Source: Limanda limanda (taxonomy: Eukaryota; Chordata; Actinopteri; Pleuronectiformes; Pleuronectidae). From it: DNA of 64,000 bases. Position 1 is the stretch's first letter. Each line of letters begins with the position of its first letter. The notes under the pieces were generated by a model that saw only the letters and a list, made by a program, of their open reading frames with translations, had not been told where the DNA came from and did not search any database. The stretch is from assembly GCF_963576545.1 (NCBI RefSeq), contig NW_026870456.1:372001-436000 (forward strand), in the 5' to 3' direction. Made by a program: the position numbers and the translations under genes. This document shows, in pieces, positions 35,230-47,880 of the stretch.

Positions 35230-36986
35230 AAGTCTCTCCGACCTTCACAAAAAAAGTTATTCAAGAATATCTCCTCAGATTTGGGGGAATTTCGTCGGTC
35301 GACCTCTTCCGAAGGTCGTACAAGCTCGGGGATGGTACCAATCGATCCGCAGGACCCAAATTAGTCCAGATGCAACCACTTTCCAAGTCTCTCCGACCTT
35401 CACAAAAAAAGTTATTCAAGAATATCTCTTTCTCCTATGTGCTTTCATCCCTAACCCTAACCCTAACCCTTCCGAAAGTCGGAGAAGCTCAAAGATGGTA
35501 CCGATCGATGCGCGCAACCCCATTTAGTGGGGGTAGAGCCTACTTGCAAGTCTCTCCGACCTTCACAAAAAAAGTTATTCAAGAATATCTCTTTCTCCTA
35601 TGTGCTTTCATCCCTAACCCTAACCCTAACCCTTCCGAAAGTCGGAGAAGCTCAAGGATGGTAACGATCGATGCGCGCTACCCCATTTAGTGGGGGTAGA
35701 GCCTACTTGCAAGTCTCTCCGACCTTCACAAAAAAAGTTATTCAAGAATATCTCTTTCTCCTATGTGCTTTCATCCCTAACCCTAACCCTTCCGAAAGTC
35801 GGAGAAGCTCAAGGATGGTACCGATCGATGCGCGCTACCCCATTTAGTGGGGGTAGAGCCTACTTGCAAGTCTCTCCGACCTTCACAAAAAAAGTTATTC
35901 AAGAATATCTCCTCAGATTTGGGGGAATTTCGTCGGTCGACCTCTTCCGAAGGTCGTACAAGCTCGGGGATGGTACCAATCGATCTGCAGGACCCAAATT
36001 AGTCCAGATGCAACCACTTTCCAAGTCTCTCCGACCTTCACAAAAAAAGTTATTCAAGAATATCTCTTTCTCCTATGTGCTTTCATCCCTAACCCTAACC
36101 CTAACCCTTCCGAAAGTCGGAGAAGCTCAAGGATGGTACCGATCGATGCGCGCTACCCCATTTAGTGGGGGTAGAGCCTACTTGCAAGTCTCTCCGACCT
36201 TCACAAAAAAAGTTATTCAAGAATATCTCTTTCTCCTATGTGCTTTCATCCCTAACCCTAACCCTAACCCTTCCGAAAGTCGGAGAAGCTCAAGGATGGT
36301 ACTGGTCGATGCGCGCAACCCCATTTAGTGGGGGTAGAGCCTACTTGCAAGTCTCTCCGACCTTCACAAAAAAAGTTATTCAAGAATATCTCCTCAGATT
36401 TGGGGGAATTTCGTCGGTCGACCTCTTCCGAAGGTCGTACAAGCTCGGGGATGGTACCAATCGATCCGCAGGACCCAAATTAGTCCAGATGCAACCACTT
36501 TCCAAGTCTCTCCGACCTTCACAAAAAAAGTTATTCAAGAATATCTCTTTCTCCTATGTGCTTTCATCCCTAACCCTAACCCTAACCCTTCCGAAAGTCG
36601 GAGAAGCTCAAAGATGGTACCGATCGATGCGCGCAACCCCATTTAGTGGGGGTAGAGCCTACTTGCAAGTCTCTCCGACCTTCACAAAAAAAGTTATTCA
36701 AGAATATCTCTTTCTCCTATGTGCTTTCATCCCTAACCCTAACCCTAACCCTTCCGAAAGTCGGAGAAGCTCAAGGATGGTAACGATCGATGCGCGCTAC
36801 CCCATTTAGTGGGGGTAGAGCCTACTTGCAAGTCTCTCCGACCTTCACAAAAAAAGTTATTCAAGAATATCTCTTTCTCCTATGTGCTTTCATCCCTAAC
36901 CCTAACCCTTCCGAAAGTCGGAGAAGCTCAAGGATGGTACCGATCGATGCGCGCTACCCCATTTAGTGGGGGTAGAGCCTACTTGC
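35230..36986 (+). repeat. Tandem duplication, 1119 bp offset
   Basis: About 35.2-36.2 kb recurs at 36.3-37.3 kb. GTACTGGTCG (35181, 36299), CTCAAAGATGG (35490, 36609), GTAACGATCG (35662, 36781), A' (35711, 36830) and CGATCTGCAGG (35983, 37102) are all paired at about 1119. Composition is five A-class and two B units, the same size class as the tandem step at 18.8 kb but built from other units. B units: 35230, 35868, 36349. Confidence 0.82.
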
Positions 36987-39900
36987 AAGTCTCTCCGACC
37001 TTCACAAAAAAAGTTATTCAAGAATATCTCCTCAGATTTGGGGGAATTTCGTCGGTCGACCTCTTCCGAAGGTCGTACAAGCTCGGGGATGGTACCAATC
37101 GATCTGCAGGACCCAAATTAGTCCAGATGCAACCACTTTCCAAGTCTCTCCGACCTTCACAAAAAAAGTTATTCAAGAATATCTCTTTCTCCTATGTGCT
37201 TTCATCCCTAACCCTAACCCTAACCCTTCCGAAAGTCGGAGAAGCTCAAGGATGGTACCGATCGATGCGCGCTACCCCATTTAGTGGGGGTAGAGCCTAC
37301 TTGCAAGTCTCTCCGACCTTCACAAAAAAAGTTATTCAAGAATATCTCTTTCTCCTATGTGCTTTCATCCCTAACCCTAACCCTAACCCTTCCGAAAGTC
37401 GGAGAAGCTCAAGGATGGTACCGATCGATGCGCGCTACCCCATTTAGTGGGGGTAGAGCCTACTTGCAAGTCTCTCCGACCTTCACAAAAAAAGTTATTC
37501 AAGAATATCTCTTTCTCCTATGTGCTTTCATCCCTAACCCTAACCCTTCCGAAAGTCGGAGAAGCTCAAGGATGGTACCGATCGATGCGCGCTACCCCAT
37601 TTAGTGGGGGTAGAGCCTACTTGCAAGTCTCTCCGACCTTCACAAAAAAAGTTATTCAAGAATATCTCTTTCTCCTATGTGCTTTCATCCCTAACCCTAA
37701 CCCTAACCCTTCCGAAAGTCGGAGAAGCTCAAGGATGGTACCGATCGATGCGCGCAACCCCATTTAGTGGGGGTAGAGCCTACTTGCAAGTCTCTCCGAC
37801 CTTCACAAAAAAAGTTATTCAAGAATATCTCCTCAGATTTGGGGGAATTTCGTCGGTCGACCTCTTCCGAAGGTCGTACAAGCTCGGGGATGGTACCAAT
37901 CGATCCGCAGGACCCAAATTAGTCCAGATGCAACCACTTTCCAAGTCTCTCCGACCTTCACAAAAAAAGTTATTCAAGAATATCTCTTTCTCCTATGTGC
38001 TTTCATCCCTATCCCTAACCCTAACCCTTCCGAAAGTCGGAGAAGCTCAAGGATGGTACCGATCGATGCGCGCTACCCCATTTAGTGGGGGTAGAGCCTA
38101 CTTGCAAGTCTCTCCGACCTTCACAAAAAAAGTTATTCAAGAATATCTCTTTCTCCTATGTGCTTTCATCCCTAACCCTAACCCTAACCCTTCCGAAAGT
38201 CGGAGAAGCTCAAGGATGGTACTGATCGATGCGCGCTACCCCATTTAGTGGGGGTAGAGCCTACTTGCAAGTCTCTCCGACCTTCACAAAAAAAGTTATT
38301 CAAGAATATCTCCTCAGATTTGGGGGAATTTCGTCGGTCGACCTCTTCCGAAGGTCGTACAAGCTCGGGGATGGTACCAATCGATCTGCAGGACCCAAAT
38401 TAGTCCAGATGCAACCACTTTCCAAGTCTCTCCGACCTTCACAAAAAAAGTTATTCAAGAATATCTCTTTCTCCTATGTGCTTTCATCCCTAACCCTAAC
38501 CCTAACCCTTCCGAAAGTCGGAGAAGCTCAAGGATGGTACCGATCGATGCGCGCTACCCCATTTAGTGGGGGTAGAGCCTACTTGCAAGTCTCTCCGACC
38601 TTCACAAAAAAAGTTATTCAAGAATATCTCTTTCTCCTATGTGCTTTCATCCCTAACCCTAACCCTAACCCTTCCGAAAGTCGGAGAAGCTCAAGGATGG
38701 TACCGATCGATGCGCGCTACCCCATTTAGTGGGGGTAGAGCCTACTTGCAAGTCTCTCCGACCTTCACAAAATAAGTTATTCAAGAATATCTCCTCAGAT
38801 TTGGGGGAATTTCGTCGGTCGACCTCTTCCGAAGGTCGTACAAGCTCGGGGATGGTACCAATCGATCCGCAGGACCCAAATTAGTCCAGATGCAACCACT
38901 TTCCAAGTCTCTCCGACCTTCACAAAAAAAGTTATTCAAGAATATCTCTTTCTCCTATGTGCTTTCATCCCTAACCCTAACCCTAACCCTTCCGAAAGTC
39001 GGAGAAGCTCAAAGATGGTACCGATCGATGCGCGCAACCCCATTTAGTGGGGGTAGAGCCTACTTGCAAGTCTCTCCGACCTTCACAAAAAAAGTTATTC
39101 AAGAATATCTCTTTCTCCTATGTGCTTTCATCCCTAACCCTAACCCTAACCCTTCCGAAAGTCGGAGAAGCTCAAGGATGGTAACGATCGATGCGCGCTA
39201 CCCCATTTAGTGGGGGTAGAGCCTACTTGCAAGTCTCTCCGACCTTCACAAAAAAAGTTATTCAAGAATATCTCTTTCTCCTATGTGCTTTCATCCCTAA
39301 CCCTAACCCTTCCGAAAGTCGGAGAAGCTCAAGGATGGTACCGATCGATGCGCGCTACCCCATTTAGTGGGGGTAGAGCCTACTTGCAAGTCTCTCCGAC
39401 CTTCACAAAAAAAGTTATTCAAGAATATCTCCTCAGATTTGGGGGAATTTCGTCGGTCGACCTCTTCCGAAGGTCGTACAAGCTCGGGGATGGTACCAAT
39501 CGATCCGCAGGACCCAAATTAGTCCAGATGCAACCACTTTCCAAGTCTCTCCGACCTTCACAAAAAAAGTTATTCAAGAATATCTCTTTCTCCTATGTGC
39601 TTTCATCCCTAACCCTAACCCTAACCCTTCCGAAAGTCGGAGAAGCTCAAGGATGGTACCGATCGATGCGCGTTACCCCATTTAGTGGGGGTAGAGCCTA
39701 CTTGCAAGTCTCTCCGACCTTCACAAAAAAAGTTATTCAAGAATATCTCTTTCTCCTATGTGCTTTCATCCCTAACCCTAACCCTAACCCTTCCGAAAGT
39801 CGGAGAAGCTCAAGGATGGTACCGATCGATGCGCGCTACCCCATTTAGTGGGGGTAGAGCCTACTTGCAAGTCTCTCCGACCTTCACAAAAAAAGTTATT

Positions 39901-40188
39901 CAAGAATATCTCTTTCTCCTATGTGCTTTCATCCCTAACCCTAACCCTTCCGAAAGTCGGAGAAGCTCAAGGATGGTACCGATCGATGCGCGCTACCCCA
40001 TTTAGTGGGGGTAGAGCCTACTTGCAAGTCTCTCCGACCTTCACAAAAAAAGTTATTCAAGAATATCTCTTTCTCCTATGTGCTTTCATCCCTAACCCTA
40101 ACCCTAACCCTTCCGAAAGTCGGAGAAGCTCAAGGATGGTACCGATCGATGCGCGCAACCCCATTTAGTGGGGGTAGAGCCTACTTGC
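36987..40188 (+). repeat. Partial reference-block copy and L to R transition
   Basis: B units at 36987, 37788, 38269, 38750 and 39388 match 12639-14402 at offset 24,348, with CCCTATCCC (38009) and CGATCTGCAGG (38386) in place. The B at 38750 has a unique AAAATAAG leader near 38770. After this the type L markers stop, and type R markers start at about 40.4 kb. A GCGTTACCCC variant near 39671 is shared only with 44325. Confidence 0.75.
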
Positions 40189-43100
40189 AAGTCTCTCCGA
40201 CCTTCACAAAAAAAGTTATTCAAGAATATCTCCTCAGATTTGGGGGAATTTCGTCGGTCGACCTCTTCCGAAGGTCGTACAAGCTCGGGGATGGTACCAA
40301 TCGATCCGCAGGACCCAAATTAGTCCAGATGCAACCACTTTCCAAGTCTCTCCGACCTTCACAAAAAAAGTTATTCAAGAATATCTCTTTCTCCTATGTG
40401 CTTTCATCCCTAACCCTAACCCTTCCGAAAGTCGGAGAAGCTCAAGGATGGTACTGATCGATGCGTGCTACCCCATTTAGTGGGGGTAGAGCCTACTTGC
40501 AAGTCTCTCCGACCTTCACAAAAAAAGTTATTCAAGAATATCTCTTTCTCCTATGTGCTTTCATCCCTAACCCTAACCCTAACCCTTCCGAAAGTCGGAG
40601 AAGCTCAAGGATGGTACCGATCGATGCGCGCTACCCCATTTAGTGGGGGTAGAGCCTACTTGCAAGTCTCTCCGACCTTCACAAAAAACGTTATTCAAGA
40701 ATATCTCTTTCTCCTATGTGCTTTCATCCCTAACCCTAACCCTAACCCTTCCGAAAGTCGGAGAAGCTCAAGGATGGTACCGATCGATGCGCGCTACCCC
40801 ATTTAGTGGGGGTAGAGCCTACTTTCAAGTCTCTCCAACCTTCACAAAAAAAGTTATTCAAGAATATCTCCTCAGATTTGGGGGAATTTCGTCGGTCGAC
40901 CTCTTCCGAAGGTCTTACAAGCTCGGGGATGGTACCAATCGATCCGCAGGACCCAAATTAGTCCAGATGCAACCACTTTCCAAGTCTCTCCGACCTTCAC
41001 AAAAAAAGTTATTCAAGAATATCTCTTTCTCCTATGTGCTTTCATCCCTAACCCTAACCCTAACCCTTCCGAAAGTCGGAGAAGCTCAAGGATGGTACCG
41101 ATCGATGCGCGCTACCCCATTTAGTGGGGGTAGAGCCTACTTGCAAGTCTCTCCGACCTTCACAAAAAACGTTATTCAAGAATATCTCTTTCTCCTATGT
41201 GCTTTCATCCCTAACCCTAACCCTAACCCTTCCGAAAGTCGGAGAAGCTCAAGGATGGTACCGATCGATGCGCGCTACCCCATTTAGTGGGGGTAGAGCC
41301 TACTTGCAAGTCTCTCCGACCTTCACAAAAAAAGTTATTCAAGAATATCTCCTCAGATTTGGGGGAATTTCGTCGGTCGACCTCTTCCGAAGGTCGTACA
41401 AGCTCGGGGATGGTACCAATCGATCCGCAGGACCCAAATTAGTCCAGATGCAACCACTTTCCAAGTCTCTCCGACCTTCACAAAAAAAGTTATTCAAGAA
41501 TATCTCTTTCTCCTATGTGCTTTCATCCCTAACCCTAACCCTAACCCTTCCGAAAGTCGGAGAAGCTCAAGGATGGTACCGATCGATGCGCGCTACCCCA
41601 TTTAGTGGGGGTAGAGCCTACTTGCAAGTCTCTCCGACCTTCACAAAAAAAGTAATTCAAGAATATCTCTTTCTCCTATGTGCTTTCATCCCTAACCCTA
41701 ACCCTAACCCTTCCGAAAGTCGGAGAAGCTCAAGGATGGTACCGATCGATGCGCGCTACCCCATTTAGTGGGGGTAGAGCCTACTTGCAAGTCTCTCCGA
41801 CCTTCACAAAAAAAGTTATTCAAGAATATCTCCTCAGATTTGGGGGAATTTCGTCGGTCGACCTCTTCCGAAGGTCGTACAAGCTCGGGGATGGTACCAA
41901 TCGATCTGCAGGACCCAAATTAGTCCAGATGCAACCACTTTCCAAGTCTCTCCGACCTTCACAAAAAAAGTTATTCAAGAATATCTCTTTCTCCTATGTG
42001 CTTTCATCCCTAACCCTAACCCTAACCCTTCCGAAAGTCGGAGAAGCTCAAGGATGGTACCGATCGATGCGCGCAACCCCATTTAGTGGGGGTAGAGCCT
42101 ACTTGCAAGTCTCTCCGACCTTCACAAAAAAAGTTATTCAAGAATATCTCTTTCTCCTATGTGCTTTCATCCCTAACCCTAACCCTAACCCTTCCGAAAG
42201 TCGGAGAAGCTCAAGGATGGTACCGATCGATGCGCGCTACCCCATTTAGTGGGGGTAGAGCCTACTTGCAAGTCTCTCCGACCTTCACAAAAAAAGTTAT
42301 TCAAGAATATCTCTTTCTCCTATGTGCTTTCATCCCTAACCCTAACCCTAACCCTTCCGAAAGTCGGAGAAGCTCAATGATGGTACCGATCGATGCGCGC
42401 TACCCCATTTAGTGGGGGTAGAGCCTACTTGCAAGTCTCTCCGACCTTCACAAAAAAAGTTATTCAAGAATATCTCCTCAGATTTGGGGGAATTTCGTCG
42501 GTCGACCTCTTCCGAAGGTCGTACAAGCTCGGGGATGGTACCAATCGATCCGCAGGACCCAAATTAGTCCAGATGCAACCACTTTCCAAGTCTCTCCGAC
42601 CTTCACAAAAAAAGTTATTCAAGAATATCTCTTTCTCCTATGTGCTTTCATCCCTAACCCTAACCCTAACCCTTCCGAAAGTCGGAGAAGCTCAAGGATG
42701 GTACCGATCGATGCGCGCAACCCCATTTAGTGGGGGTAGAGCCTACTTGCAAGTCTCTCCGACCTTCACAAAAAAAGTTATTCAAGAATATCTCTTTCTC
42801 CTATGTGCTTTCATCCCTAACCCTAACCCTAACCCTTCCGAAAGTCGGAGAAGCTCAAGGATGGTACCGATCGATGCGCGCTACCCCATTTAGTGGGGGT
42901 AGAGCCTACTTGCAAGTCTCTCCGACCTTCACAAAAAAAGTTATTCAAGAATATCTCTTTCTCCTATGTGCTTTCATCCCTAACCCTAACCCTAACCCTT
43001 CCGAAAGTCGGAGAAGCTCAAGGATGGTACCGATCGATGCGCGCTACCCCATTTAGTGGGGGTAGAGCCTACTTGCAAGTCTCTCCGACCTTCACAAAAA

Positions 43101-44040
43101 AAGTTATTCAAGAATATCTCCTCAGATTTGGGGGAATTTCGTCGGTCGACCTCTTCCGAAGGTCGTACAAGCTCGGGGATGGTACCAATCGATCCGCAGG
43201 ACCCAAATTAGTCCAGATGCAACCACTTTCCAAGTCTCTCCGACCTTCACAAAAAAAGTTATTCAAGAATATCTCTTTCTCCTATGTGCTTTCATCCCTA
43301 ACCCTAACCCTTCCGAAAGTCGGAGAAGCTCAAGGATGGTACCGATCGATGCGCGCTACCCCATTAAGTGGGGGTAGAGCCTACTTGCAAGTCTCTCCGA
43401 CCTTCACAAAAAAAGTTATTCAAGAATATCTCTTTCTCCTATGTGCTTTCATCCCTAACCCTAACCCTAACCCTTCCGAAAGTCGGAGAAGCTCAAGGAT
43501 GGTACCGATCGATGCGCGCTACCCCATTTAGTGGGGGTAGAGCCTACTTGCAAGTCTCTCCGACCTTCACAAAAAAAGTTATTCAAGAATATCTCTTTCT
43601 CCTATGTGCTTTCATCCCTAACCCTAACCCTAACCCTTCCGAAAGTCGGAGAAGCTCAAGGATGGTACCGATCGATGCGCGCTACCCCATTTAGTGGGGG
43701 TAGAGCCTACTTGCAAGTCTCTCCGACCTTCACAAAAAAAGTTATTCAAGAATATCTCTTTCTCCTATGTGCTTTCATCCCTAACCCTAACCCTAACCCT
43801 TCCGAAAGTCGGAGAAGCTCAAGGATGGTACCGATCGATGCGCGCTACCCCATTTAGTGGGGGTAGAGCCTACTTGCAAGTCTCTCCGACCTTCACAAAA
43901 AAAGTTATTCAAGAATATCTCTTTCTCCTATGTGCTTTCATCCCTAACCCTAACCCTAACCCTTCCGAAAGTCGGAGAAGCTCAAGGATGGTACCGATCG
44001 ATGCGCGCAACCCCATTTAGTGGGGGTAGAGCCTACTTGC
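40189..44040 (+). repeat. Type R segment, copied at about 47.9-50.3 kb
   Basis: B units at 40189, 40827, 41308, 41789, 42433 and 43077. The unusual CTTTCAAGTCTCTCCAACC near 40822 recurs at 48031 (offset 7209). CTCAATGATGG near 42374 recurs at 48621 (offset 6247). CCATTAAGTGG near 43363 recurs at 49616 (offset 6253, i.e. one extra CCCTAA). A6C leaders occur near 40686 and 41168. Private substitutions include GGTCTTACAAG (40913) and AGTAATTCAAG (41652). Confidence 0.8.
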
Positions 44041-46284
44041 AAGTCTCTCCGACCTTCACAAAAAAAGTTATTCAAGAATATCTCCTCAGATTTGGGGGAA
44101 TTTCGTCGGTCGACCTCTTCCGAAGGTCGTACAAGCTCGGGGATGGTACCAATCGATCCGCAGGACCCAAATTAGTCCAGATGCAACCACTTTCCAAGTC
44201 TCTCCGACCTTCACAAAAAAAGTTATTCAAGAATATCTCTTTCTCCTATGTGCTTTCATCCCTAACCCTAACCCTAACCCTTCCGAAAGTCGGAGAAGCT
44301 CAAGGATGGTACCGATCGATGCGCGTTACCCCATTTAGTGGGGGTAGAGCCTACTTGCAAGTCTCTCCGACCTTCACAAAAAAAGTTATTCAAGAATATC
44401 TCTTTCTCCTATGTGCTTTCATCCCTAACCCTAACCCTAACCCTTCCGAAAGTCGGAGAAGCTCAAGGATGGTACTGATCGATGCGCGCAACCCCATTTA
44501 GTGGGGGTAGAGCCTACTTGCAAGTCTCTCCGACCTTCACAAAAAAAGTTATTCAAGAATATCTCCTCAGATTTGGGGGAATTTCGTCGGTCGACCTCTT
44601 TCGAAGGTCGTACAAGCTCGGGGATGGTACCAATCGATCCGCAGGACCCAAATTAGTCCAGATGCAACCACTTTCCAAGTCTCTCCGACCTTCACAAAAA
44701 AAGTTATTCAAGAATATCTCTTTCTCCTATGTGCTTTCATCCCTAACCCTAACCCTAACCCTTCCGAAAGTCGGAGAAGCTCAAGGATGGTACCGATCGA
44801 TGCGCGCTACCCCATTTAGTGGGGGTAGAGCCTACTTGCAAGTCTCTCCGACCTTCACAAAAAACGTTATTCAAGAATATCTCTTTCTCCTATGTGCTTT
44901 CATCCCTAACCCTAACCCTAACCCTTCCGAAAGTCGGAGAAGCTCAAGGATGGTACCGATCGATGCGCGCTACCCCATTTAGTGGGGGTAGAGCCTACTT
45001 GCAAGTCTCTCCGAACTTCACAAAAAAAGTTATTCAAGAATATCTCCTCAGATTTGGGGGAATTTCGTCGGTCGACCTCTTCCGAAGGTCGTACAAGCTC
45101 GGGGATGGTACCAATCGATCTGCAGGACCCAAATTAGTCCAGATGCAACCACTTTCCAAGTCTCTCCGACCTTCACAAAAAAAGTTATTCAAGAATATCT
45201 CTTTCTCCTATGTGCTTTCATCCCTAACCCTAACCCTAATCCTTCCGAAAGTCGGAGAAGCTCAAGGATGGTTCTGATCGATGCGTGCTACCCCATTTAG
45301 TGGGGGTAGAGCCTACTTGCAAGTCTCTCCGACCTTCACAAAAAAAGTTATTCAAGAATATCTCTTTCTCCTATGTGCTTTCATCCCTAACCCTAACCCT
45401 AACCCTTCCGAAAGTCGGAGAAGCTCAAAGATGGTACCGATCGATGCGCGCAACCCCATTTAGTGGGGGTAGAGCCTACTTGCAAGTCTCTCCGACCTTC
45501 ACAAAAAAAGTTATTCAAGAATATCTCTTTCTCCTATGTGCTTTCATCCCTAACCCTAACCCTAACCCTTCCGAAAGTCGGAGAAGCTCAAGGATGGTAA
45601 CGATCGATGCGCGCTACCCCATTTAGTGGGGGTAGAGCCTACTTGCAAGTCTCTCCGACCTTCACAAAAAAAGTTATTCAAGAATATCTCTTTCTCCTAT
45701 GTGCTTTCATCCCTAACCCTAACCCTTCCGAAAGTCGGAGAAGCTCAAGGATGGTACCGATCGATGCGCGCTACCCCATTTAGTGGGGGTAGAGCCTACT
45801 TGCAAGTCTCTCCGACCTTCACAAAAAAAGTTATTCAAGAATATCTCCTCAGATTTGGGGGAATTTCGTCGGTCGACCTCTTCCGAAGGTCGTACAAGCT
45901 CGGGGATGGTACCAATCGATCCGCAGGACCCAAATTAGTCCAGATGCAACCACTTTCCAAGTCTCTCCGACCTTCACAAAAAAAGTTATTCAAGAATATC
46001 TCTTTCTCCTATGTGCTTTCATCCCTAACCCTAACCCTAACCCTTCCGAAAGTCGGAGAAGCTCAAGGATGGTACCGATCGATGCGCGCTACCCCATTCA
46101 GTGGGGGTAGAGCCTACTTGCAAGTCTCTCCGACCTTCACAAAAAAAGTTATTCAAGAATATCTCTTTCTCCTATGTGCTTTCATCCCTAACCCTAACCC
46201 TAACCCTTCCGAAAGTCGGAGAAGCTCAAGGATGGTACCGATCGATGCGCGCTACCCCATTTAGTGGGGGTAGAGCCTACTTGC
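44041..46284 (+). repeat. Type R higher-order block, copy 1
   Basis: B units at 44041, 44522, 45003 and 45804 with A runs 2, 2, 4. Linked markers: TTTCGAAGG (44600), A6C (44863), CTCCGAACTTCAC (45010), CGATCTGCAGG (45119), CCCTAATCC plus GGTTCTGATCGATGCGTGC (45237-45290), CTCAAAGATGG (45427), GTAACGATCG (45597), A' (45647). The same series recurs at offset 6416 (copy 2) and 11,081 (copy 3). A private CCATTCAGTGG lies near 46095. Confidence 0.82.
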
Positions 46285-47880
46285 AAGTCTCTCCGACCTT
46301 CACAAAAAAAGTTATTCAAGAATATCTCTTTCTCCTATGTGCTTTCATCCCTAACCCTAACCCTTCCGAAAGTCGGAGAAGCTCAAGGATGGTACCGATC
46401 GATGCGCGCTACCCCATTTAGTGGGGGTAGAGCCTACTTGCAAGTCTCTCCGACCTTCACAAAAAAAGTTATTCAAGAATATCTCTTTCTCCTATGTGCT
46501 TTCATCCCTAACCCTAACCCTAACCCTTCCGAAAGTCGGAGAAGCTCAAGGATGGTACCGATCGATGCGCGCAACCCCATTTAGTGGGGGTAGAGCCTAC
46601 TTGCAAGTCTCTCCGACCTTCACAAAAAAAGTTATTCAAGAATATCTCCTCAGATTTGGGGGAATTTCGTCGGTCGACCTCTTCCGAAGGTCGTACAAGC
46701 TCGGGGATGGTACCAATCGATCCGCAGGACCCAAATTAGTCCAGATGCAACCACTTTCCAAGTCTCTCCGACCTTCACAAAAAAAGTTATTCAAGAATAT
46801 CTCTTTCTCCTATGTGCTTTCATCCCTAACCCTAACCCTTCCGAAAGTCGGAGAAGCTCAAAGATGGTACTGATCGATGCGTGCTACCCCATTTAGTGGG
46901 GGTAGAGCCTACTTGCAAGTCTCTCCGACCTTCACAAAAAAAGTTATTCAAGAATATCTCTTTCTCCTATGTGCTTTCATCCCTAACCCTAACCCTAACC
47001 CTTCCGAAAGTCGGAGAAGCTCAAGGATGGTACCGATCGATGCGCGCTACCCCATTTAGTGGGGGTAGAGCCTACTTGCAAGTCTCTCCGACCTTCACAA
47101 AAAAAGTTATTCAAGAATATCTCTTTCTCCTATGTGCTTTCATCCCTAACCCTAACCCTTCCGAAAGTCGGAGAAGCTCAAGGATGGTACCGATCGATGC
47201 GCGCTACCCCATTTAGTGGGGGTAGAGCCTACTTGCAAGTCTCTCCGACCTTCACAAAAAAAGTTATTCAAGAATATCTCTTTCTCCTATGTGCTTTCAT
47301 CCCTAACCCTAACCCTAACCCTTCCGAAAGTCGGAGAAGCTCAAGGATGGTACCGATCGATGCGCGCAACCCCATTTAGTGGGGGTAGAGCCTACTTGCA
47401 AGTCTCTCCGACCTTCACAAAAAAAGTTATTCAAGAATATCTCCTCAGATTTGGGGGAATTTCGTCGGTCGACCTCTTCCGAAGGTCGTACAAGCTCGGG
47501 GATGGTACCAATCGATCCGCAGGACCCAAATTAGTCCAGATGCAACCACTTTTCAAGTCTCTCCGACCTTCACAAAAAAAGTTATTCAAGAATATCTCTT
47601 TCTCCTATGTGCTTTCATCCCTAACCCTAACCCTTCCGAAAGTCGGAGAAGCTCAAAGATGGTACTGATCGATGCGTGCTACCCCATTTAGTGGGGGTAG
47701 AGCCTACTTGCAAGTCTCTCCGACCTTCACAAAAAAAGTTATTCAAGAATATCTTTCTCCTATGTGCTTTCATCCCTAACCCTAACCCTAACCCTTCCGA
47801 AAGTCGGAGAAGCTCAAGGATGGTACCGATCGATGCGCGCTACCCCATTTAGTGGGGGTAGAGCCTACTTGCAAGTCTCT
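46264..47880 (+). repeat. 795 bp tandem duplication, second copy with a 2-base deletion
   Basis: A', A, B, A', A (46285 onward) is repeated from 47080, offset exactly 795. The A' that follows each B (46760, 47555) has CTCAAAGATGGTACTGATCG and GATGCGTGC. A single, untandemised version lies at 39869-40500. Near 47752 the second copy reads AATATCTTTCTCC, where others have AATATCTCTTTCTCC. This 2-base loss is one of only two non-telomeric indels found. The B at 47400 has CACTTTTCAAG, shared with the B at 58654. Confidence 0.85.
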
